Of a stretch of DNA of 24,174 bases, positions 20,288 to 24,174 are shown in pieces. The notes beneath the pieces are model-generated. The model did not search any database, had not been told where the DNA came from, and saw only the letters and a list, made by a program, of their open reading frames with translations. Source of the stretch: an uncultured Clostridia bacterium (GTDB lineage: Bacteria > Bacillota > Clostridia > Christensenellales > Borkfalkiaceae); NCBI GenBank assembly GCA_947629875.1, contig CANRFK010000007.1, positions 1 to 24,174 of the forward strand. The letters run 5' to 3'. Positions within the stretch are counted from its first letter, which is position 1. Every line of letters begins with the position of its first letter. The translations under genes and the position numbers were made by a program.

Positions 20288-21276
20288 AACGGTATCGTCT
20301 GAAAATGAGTTTTTGCGGCGTCTTTCTCGCCATCTTCGTCGCGCTCGAGGTCTTTCTCTGCGTGTGGTTTTTCGGCGCAGACTATAAAGCGTTCGACGAA
20401 AACGCGCGGGCGGAAGTAAATTTGCCCGACCTCTCCGACGGCTTCGTGCCGCAGGGGCTTTGCGAGTGGCCGTCGGGCGACGGGTTCGGCGGCTACACCG
20501 TCGCCGTGAGCGGGTACTACAAAAAGGCGCCCTCGCGGGTGTACCTTCTCGGCGGCGAAAAGGCGGACTACTTCACCGTGGAGCGGGGCGGGGAGGCGCT
20601 CAAAACGCACTTCGGCGGCATCGCCGCGACGGAGAACTTCGTCTATCTGACGAGCGACAATGAAATTTTGCGCATTCCCCTTGCGGCGGCCGTGGCAGCG
20701 GCAAAGACGGGCGGAAGCGCCGAGGTCTCGGACGCATTCGATGTGGGCATGGGGCTGGCGTTCTGCTCGATTTCGGAGGGTAAACTGTACGTTGGAGAAT
20801 TTTACCGCGCGGGCAACTATGAGACGGCCGAGAGCCACCATATTGCATACATGGGGGTGGAAAATCGCGCCCTTGTCTACCGCTATGCGCTCGCGGACAC
20901 CGCCGATCGCATCGTGGAGAGCGAGACGCCCGAGGCGGTTTTCTCCGTAAGAGGGCTGGTGCAGGGCATCGCCGTGGAGGGCGGCAACGTGTACTTCTCC
21001 TGCTCGTGGGGGCTGAAAGACAGCATGCTCGAACGCCACGAAATGCCCGCTTCCCCCATCGGAACGTTGGAAGTGAACGGCGCCGACGTGCCGCTGTACT
21101 TCTTCGGGGAGGAGACCCTGCGCGCCGCGCGTTCCGCGCCCTGCATGAGCGAGGGGATCTTTTTGAAGGAGGGGCGGCTCTTTGTGCTCTTCGAGTCGGC
21201 GTGCAACAAGTACAAGACCTTTGTGCGGCGGCGAATGGAGGAGATCGTGTCGCTGCCGCCCGAATTTTTCGCATGA
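20284..21276 (+). CDS. Membrane-anchored extracytoplasmic protein of unknown function
   Basis: The 330-aa protein has a short basic start, one hydrophobic segment at residues 9-31 (a signal anchor, no cleavage site seen) and then an extracytoplasmic domain built of repeated beta-rich pieces: LPDLSDGFVPQGLCEW, GYTVAVSGYYKKAPSRVYLLGG, HFGGIAATENFVYLTSDNEILRI, GLAFCSISEGKLYVGEFYR, VQGIAVEGGNVYFSCSWG, CMSEGIFLKEGRLFVLFES. Recurrent hG.Ah..G.hYh.. patterns, with h hydrophobic, suggest a beta-propeller-type fold. The C-terminal KYKTFVRRRMEEI is similar to endings in such proteins. I do not recognise the family. The ATG follows AGGAGGGGGA. It overlaps the genes on both sides (ATGA), so it forms an operon with GIY-YIG and the next gene. 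Confidence 0.75.
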   Translation: MKRYRLKMSFCGVFLAIFVALEVFLCVWFFGADYKAFDENARAEVNLPDLSDGFVPQGLCEWPSGDGFGGYTVAVSGYYKKAPSRVYLLGGEKADYFTVERGGEALKTHFGGIAATENFVYLTSDNEILRIPLAAAVAAAKTGGSAEVSDAFDVGMGLAFCSISEGKLYVGEFYRAGNYETAESHHIAYMGVENRALVYRYALADTADRIVESETPEAVFSVRGLVQGIAVEGGNVYFSCSWGLKDSMLERHEMPASPIGTLEVNGADVPLYFFGEETLRAARSAPCMSEGIFLKEGRLFVLFESACNKYKTFVRRRMEEIVSLPPEFFA

Positions 21277-21839
21277 AATATCTCTTTGCCGCATTGCGGT
21301 TCTTTGAGGACGGCAATATTTCGGACAGGGCGTACTGGTACCTGTGCGACTTTACGGTGAAGGCGGGCGACGAGGTGTTTGCGCCCGTCGGCATGCGCAA
21401 CCGCCTGCAAAAGGCGCGCGTCGAGCGGGTGCTTTCCGCCGAAGAGGAGGCCGCGCCCTACGACGTTGCCCTCTGCAAGCACGTCGCCGCGGGGTGCGGG
21501 GACAGGACGCGAGTGGCGGGGGACTTTATGTGCTACGAAATGGGCGGCATAAGGTACGACGAAAAGCGGTACACGGCGTTCGGAAGAGTGCTCGTCTCCG
21601 ATAAAAACCCGCAAACGTTGTCGGTTTTGGAGGATCTGGGCGTGGACGAAGCCGTCTGCGCCGACGATGTGGGGGACGCCCTGCACGCGCTCTTGAAGGC
21701 GCGCGGAAGGGTGCTTCTCCATGGAAAAGAGGCGGGGGAAACGGCGCGCGTGCTGCTCCGTTTGGCGCGCGGCGAAGAGGTGGAAGGATACGGCCTGACG
21801 GCGCGGGAGCGCGTCGTTCTCGCCGAAAAATTGTGGTAG
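21273..21839 (+). CDS. Uncharacterized protein with N-terminal PriA-like beta domain
   Basis: The 188-aa protein is not assigned with confidence. Its opening half (residues 1-70), in particular YLCDFTVKAGDEVFAPVGMRNRLQKARVERVLSAEEEAAPYDV, resembles the small beta-barrel at the N-terminus of primosomal protein N' (PriA), with the GD.V..P.G...R...V..V pattern. The second half, from about residue 100, has the look of an alpha/beta domain with LVSDKNPQTLSVLEDLGVDE, RGRVLLHGKEAGETARVLLRLARGEE. No catalytic motif stands out. The ATG overlaps the previous stop (ATGA). The next gene, ansA, starts 11 bp later with its own Shine-Dalgarno, so all four genes 20036-22839 may be one transcript. Confidence 0.7.
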   Translation: MKYLFAALRFFEDGNISDRAYWYLCDFTVKAGDEVFAPVGMRNRLQKARVERVLSAEEEAAPYDVALCKHVAAGCGDRTRVAGDFMCYEMGGIRYDEKRYTAFGRVLVSDKNPQTLSVLEDLGVDEAVCADDVGDALHALLKARGRVLLHGKEAGETARVLLRLARGEEVEGYGLTARERVVLAEKLW

Positions 21840-21849
21840 GAGGCGGACT

Positions 21850-22839
21850 GTGAAAAAAATCATGCTCATTGCGACGGGCGGGACCATCGCCTCGAAAATA
21901 ACGGCGGGCGGGCTCGCACCCGCCATCTCGTCGGAGGAACTCTTGTCCTACGTGCCCGAAATTTCCACCGTTGCCGAGGTCACGAAGGTGCAGCCCTTCA
22001 ACCTCGACAGCACCAACATTTGCCCCGCGCATTGGCTGGAAATTGCGCGCATCGTGGAGGCAAATTACACAGCGTTTGACGGATTTGTGGTGACGCACGG
22101 CACCGACACGATGGCATATACCGCGGCGGCGCTCTCCTATCTCGTGCAAAATTCGCCCAAACCCGTTGTCTTGACGGGGTCGCAGAAGTCGGTGTGCCTT
22201 CGGGATACCGACGCAAGAAACAACCTTGCCGACGCCTTTTTCTACTGCGCCGACGAGGGAGCCTCGGGCGTGAAGGTGGTGTTCGACGGGAAAGTCATCT
22301 TGGGCACGCGCGCAAAAAAGACGCGCACGCGGAGCTACAACGCCTTCACGAGCATCGACTACCCCGAGATCGCCATCCTGCGCGACGGCGCGCCGCTCTA
22401 CTACATTTCCGAGCAAAAACCGCATACATTGCCCGTTTTTTACAAAAATCTCGACGGACGGGTGTTTGTTTTGAAGCTCGTCCCCGGCATCTCGCCTGCG
22501 ATTTTCGACTATCTCGAAGAGCACTGCGAGGGGCTCATCGTCGAGTCCTTCGGGACGGGCGGCGTGCCCGATTATGGCGGCGACGCCTTCTTCAACCGCA
22601 TGAAAGTGTTTCTCAGGAGCGGCAAGCCCGTGGTGTTCACGACGCAGGTGGAACGCGAGGGGAGCGCCCTCGATAAGTACGAGGTGGGGCGCAAACTTTT
22701 GGACTGCGGCAACGTTCTGGAGGCGCGCGGCATGACGCTTGAGGCGACGGTCGCAAAGCTCATGTGGGCGCTCGGCAATTTCGGGCGGGCGGAGGTCGCG
22801 GCGAAGTTCTGCGAGCCCGTCGCGCACGATATTTTATAA
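21850..22839 (+). CDS. ansA: L-asparaginase, type I
   Basis: Hydrolyses asparagine to aspartate and ammonia. The 329-aa length and lack of a signal peptide fit the cytoplasmic type I class. Both catalytic triads are visible: Thr12 in ATGGTIAS, and the Thr85-Asp86 pair in THGTDTMAYTA, with the Lys in RAKKTRTRSYNAF. GTGGVP near residues 237-242 and a conserved TTQVEREGS are also family features. The start is the GTG at 21850, supported by AGGAGG at 21839-21844; no ATG fits the family start. It follows the unrecognised gene by 11 bp and ends at a hairpin shared with the convergent araC gene. Confidence 0.95.
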   Translation: MKKIMLIATGGTIASKITAGGLAPAISSEELLSYVPEISTVAEVTKVQPFNLDSTNICPAHWLEIARIVEANYTAFDGFVVTHGTDTMAYTAAALSYLVQNSPKPVVLTGSQKSVCLRDTDARNNLADAFFYCADEGASGVKVVFDGKVILGTRAKKTRTRSYNAFTSIDYPEIAILRDGAPLYYISEQKPHTLPVFYKNLDGRVFVLKLVPGISPAIFDYLEEHCEGLIVESFGTGGVPDYGGDAFFNRMKVFLRSGKPVVFTTQVEREGSALDKYEVGRKLLDCGNVLEARGMTLEATVAKLMWALGNFGRAEVAAKFCEPVAHDIL

Positions 22840-22855
22840 TGGAAAATGTGACAGC

Positions 22856-22889
22856 GAAAGACCCTTCCTCCTGCGAGGAGGGGTCTTTC
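22856..22889. terminator. Shared hairpin between convergent ansA and the PocR/AraC gene
   Basis: GAAAGACCCTTCCTC (22856-22870) pairs with GAGGAGGGGTCTTTC (22875-22889) with one wobble, loop CTGC. The two genes converge here, and the stop codon of the minus-strand gene (22888-22890) lies in the stem. There is little T-run on either side, so it may work with Rho or as a weak bidirectional terminator. Confidence 0.7.
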
Positions 22890-23775
22890 AGAATGGCAAG
22901 GTGGTATCGTCTTTGTGTTTTTTTCGGGTGCGCTTGTTCTCGTTTTCGGCGGGACGTTGTTTGTTTTTGCGGAATTTTTGGGGCGCAATGCCGCAGTGCC
23001 GCTTGAAAAATGCGGTAAAGGAGAGAGGCTCATAGCCGAGGTCTTCGGCGATTTTCTCGATGCTGTCATCCGTGTTCATCAAACGATCCTCCGCGCGCAC
23101 GAGCCGCCGCTCATCGAGGAAGCGGGAGGGCGTCTCGCCGCACGCCTTCCGGATGATTTTTTCATGCGGATGCCGCGTCGTATAGAGGGACTCGTATAAT
23201 TGCGCGCAAGTCAGTTTCTTCTTCCGAGGCGCCTTTTCGATGTCGATCGTCTGCAAAATTTCGGGCTCGTGCAAACTCTGCAAACAGTCCAAATCGCGCA
23301 ACATTTGTGCAATTTCGCGGAGGAGCGCGAGCGCCTTGCGGATCTCGTTCTCATCCAGTGTGGGAAGATCTTCAAAGTCGGCGAGAGCGGCTTCGCGCTT
23401 GCGGGCGTCGCCACGGATGGCTTTTTGCGCCACGGCGCGGGCTTCTTCCACGCAATCTTTTTCGCGGAACTTGCCGATGATGATAAAACCGACGACAGTT
23501 CCGTCTGTATCGAGGAGGGGAAATACGATCTCGGTGAGCCCGGCGTGACATCTGTAGCGGTGCGGTTTGCCGTCTTGCAAAGCGTTTGTAAACGCATTTT
23601 CGTCTTCCTCACGGCATTTCTTGTCGAAATGTAACCTTACGGCACAGCAAAATTCCTTTCCGCCGCCGCGGTGCGTAATGCAATTGCCGCGGAGATCGAA
23701 CAGGGCGATCGTGATCTTCATCTCGGCAAGGAACCAATCGAAAAGGGGGTTGATCAGGGTCAGATAGGGTTTCAT
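22888..23775 (-). CDS. PocR-domain AraC family transcriptional regulator
   Basis: The 295-aa protein has an N-terminal PocR ligand-binding domain (about residues 8-145): LFDLRGNCITHRG, FCCAVRLHFDKKCREEDENAF, HRYRCHAGLTEIVFPLLDTDGTVVGFIIIGKF, with Cys43, Cys44, Cys54 and Cys76-His77 in positions typical of PocR sensors. A linker of about 40 residues (LREIAQMLRDLDCLQSL) follows, then the AraC double helix-turn-helix (about 195-277: EKIIRKACGETPSRFLDERR, RAEDRLMNTDDSIEKIAEDLGYEPLSFTAFFKRHCGIAPQKFR). PocR sensors respond to small molecules in propanediol/cobalamin-type pathways; the ligand here is unknown. The ATG at 23775 follows CGGAGG. A -10 TATAAT (23807-23802 on the minus strand) has no good -35, as expected for an activated promoter. 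Confidence 0.93.
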   Translation of the reverse strand: MKPYLTLINPLFDWFLAEMKITIALFDLRGNCITHRGGGKEFCCAVRLHFDKKCREEDENAFTNALQDGKPHRYRCHAGLTEIVFPLLDTDGTVVGFIIIGKFREKDCVEEARAVAQKAIRGDARKREAALADFEDLPTLDENEIRKALALLREIAQMLRDLDCLQSLHEPEILQTIDIEKAPRKKKLTCAQLYESLYTTRHPHEKIIRKACGETPSRFLDERRLVRAEDRLMNTDDSIEKIAEDLGYEPLSFTAFFKRHCGIAPQKFRKNKQRPAENENKRTRKKHKDDTTLPF

Positions 23776-23869
23776 AGTTACCTCCGTTGGGATTTTTTCC
23801 CATTATAACCGATTTGAAGTGCCCGCGCCATATATAAATTGTCCTGTTTTTCGGTTTGCAAATTTTTTT

Positions 23870-23922
23870 GCACAAAAAATCAGCCCAACCCAAACATTTT
23901 GAAATATTCGGGTTGGGTTGCT
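23870..23922 (-). terminator. Minus-strand intrinsic terminator at the possible mobile-element edge
   Basis: On the minus strand AGCAACCCAACCC pairs with GGGTTGGGCT across a loop of about 18 nt, followed by GATTTTTTG. It would stop transcription coming from the right. It lies between the AraC promoter and the recombinase fragment. No target-site duplication can be seen, because the other end is outside the window. The 23776-24006 interval otherwise holds no gene. Confidence 0.6.
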
Positions 23923-24006
23923 TATGGCGAGCATGTCGCAATCTCAATTGAACACGTGCTACTGCTGCCTTGCCGAAAGGCAAAATAAAATATCGGAGGT
24001 TTCCAG

Positions 24007-24174
24007 ATGGAAAACAAAGTTTCTCAAAACAAAAGGTATTACATGAGAGAATTTGAGGTTTATTGTAAGTCAGACAGTGTCCATAAAAATGTGTTGCTGT
24101 TATCTATGCACGGTATAGTTGCGACAAGCAGACGGAGCAGTCCATTGAGGGACAACTTCGTATCTGCAATGACT
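24007..24174 (+). CDS. 5' part of a serine recombinase with a broken reading frame
   Basis: The gene runs off the window. In the frame set by the ATG at 24007 (ribosome binding site CGGAGG) it reads MENKVSQNKRYYMREFEVYC and so on to the end. However, from about 24087 the conserved serine-recombinase start is found in a different frame: CVAVIYARYSCDKQTEQSIE followed by GQLRICND, with the catalytic Ser of ARYS. A TAA at 24084 blocks that frame further upstream. One extra A in the A5 run at 24085-24089 would join the two frames. So there is a one-base indel: a pseudogene, a sequencing error or, less likely, programmed slippage. Serine recombinases of this kind mobilise prophages, integrative elements and large transposons. 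Confidence 0.75.
   Translation, partial: MENKVSQNKRYYMREFEVYCKSDSVHKNVLLLSMHGIVATSRRSSPLRDNFVSAMT

Overview
The window looks like chromosomal DNA of a fairly GC-rich Bacillota, most likely a Clostridia lineage (Christensenellales-like is my best guess, not provable here). The support is ECF-type vitamin S-components under FMN and TPP riboswitches, a tsaE-tsaB-rimI cluster, a YugP-type zinc protease, a DUF6442/XRE pair, a PocR-AraC regulator, sigma-A-like promoters with 16-17 bp spacers, and ATGA/TTGA start-stop overlaps. No rRNA, tRNA or CRISPR array was seen.

Layout. 1-1104: a palindromic repeat, an FMN riboswitch and ribU (riboflavin uptake). 1139-4863: a tightly overlapped operon tsaE-tsaB-rimI-alpha/beta hydrolase-Mur ligase, apparently started by a leaderless promoter. 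4882-6018: ddl behind a hairpin that covers its Shine-Dalgarno. 6003-7264: icd with its own promoter. 7265-7696: no gene, only a cluster of palindromic dispersed repeats. 7697-9209 (minus strand): YugP peptidase, then a DUF6442-XRE operon whose promoter carries two near-identical inverted-repeat operators. 9274-11379: an AT-richer island of four small genes (an unknown, DUF4268, a Tudor-like C-terminal domain, Smr-like) with one promoter and one terminator. 11365-13220: obgE (leaderless, its -35 lying inside the preceding terminator) and yhbY, followed by 45-bp tandem repeats and a promoter-hairpin unit that could encode a tiny RNA. 13579-17396 (minus strand): a zinc-ribbon membrane protein and an enlarged ThiT behind a TPP riboswitch-terminator. 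17446-18073: YfbR-like nucleotidase. 18074-18646: dispersed repeats and a repeat-bearing leader. 18647-22839: a Wzz-like protein, a GIY-YIG protein, two unrecognised proteins and an L-asparaginase. 22888-23775 (minus strand): PocR/AraC regulator. 24007-24174: the 5' end of a serine recombinase with a broken frame, probably the edge of a mobile element.

How the genes fit together. Most are housekeeping: vitamin uptake (RibU, ThiT), tRNA t6A modification and ribosomal protein acetylation (TsaE, TsaB, RimI), peptidoglycan precursor synthesis (Mur ligase, Ddl), ribosome assembly (Obg, YhbY), the TCA branch (Icd) and nucleotide/amino acid turnover (YfbR, AnsA). The unusual content is regulatory and repetitive. 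At least four families of short palindromic or dispersed repeats fill the intergenic gaps, and one has apparently entered the coding sequence of thiT in frame. The AT-rich four-gene island is the best candidate for an undescribed accessory (possibly defence) system, but nothing in the sequence proves a function.
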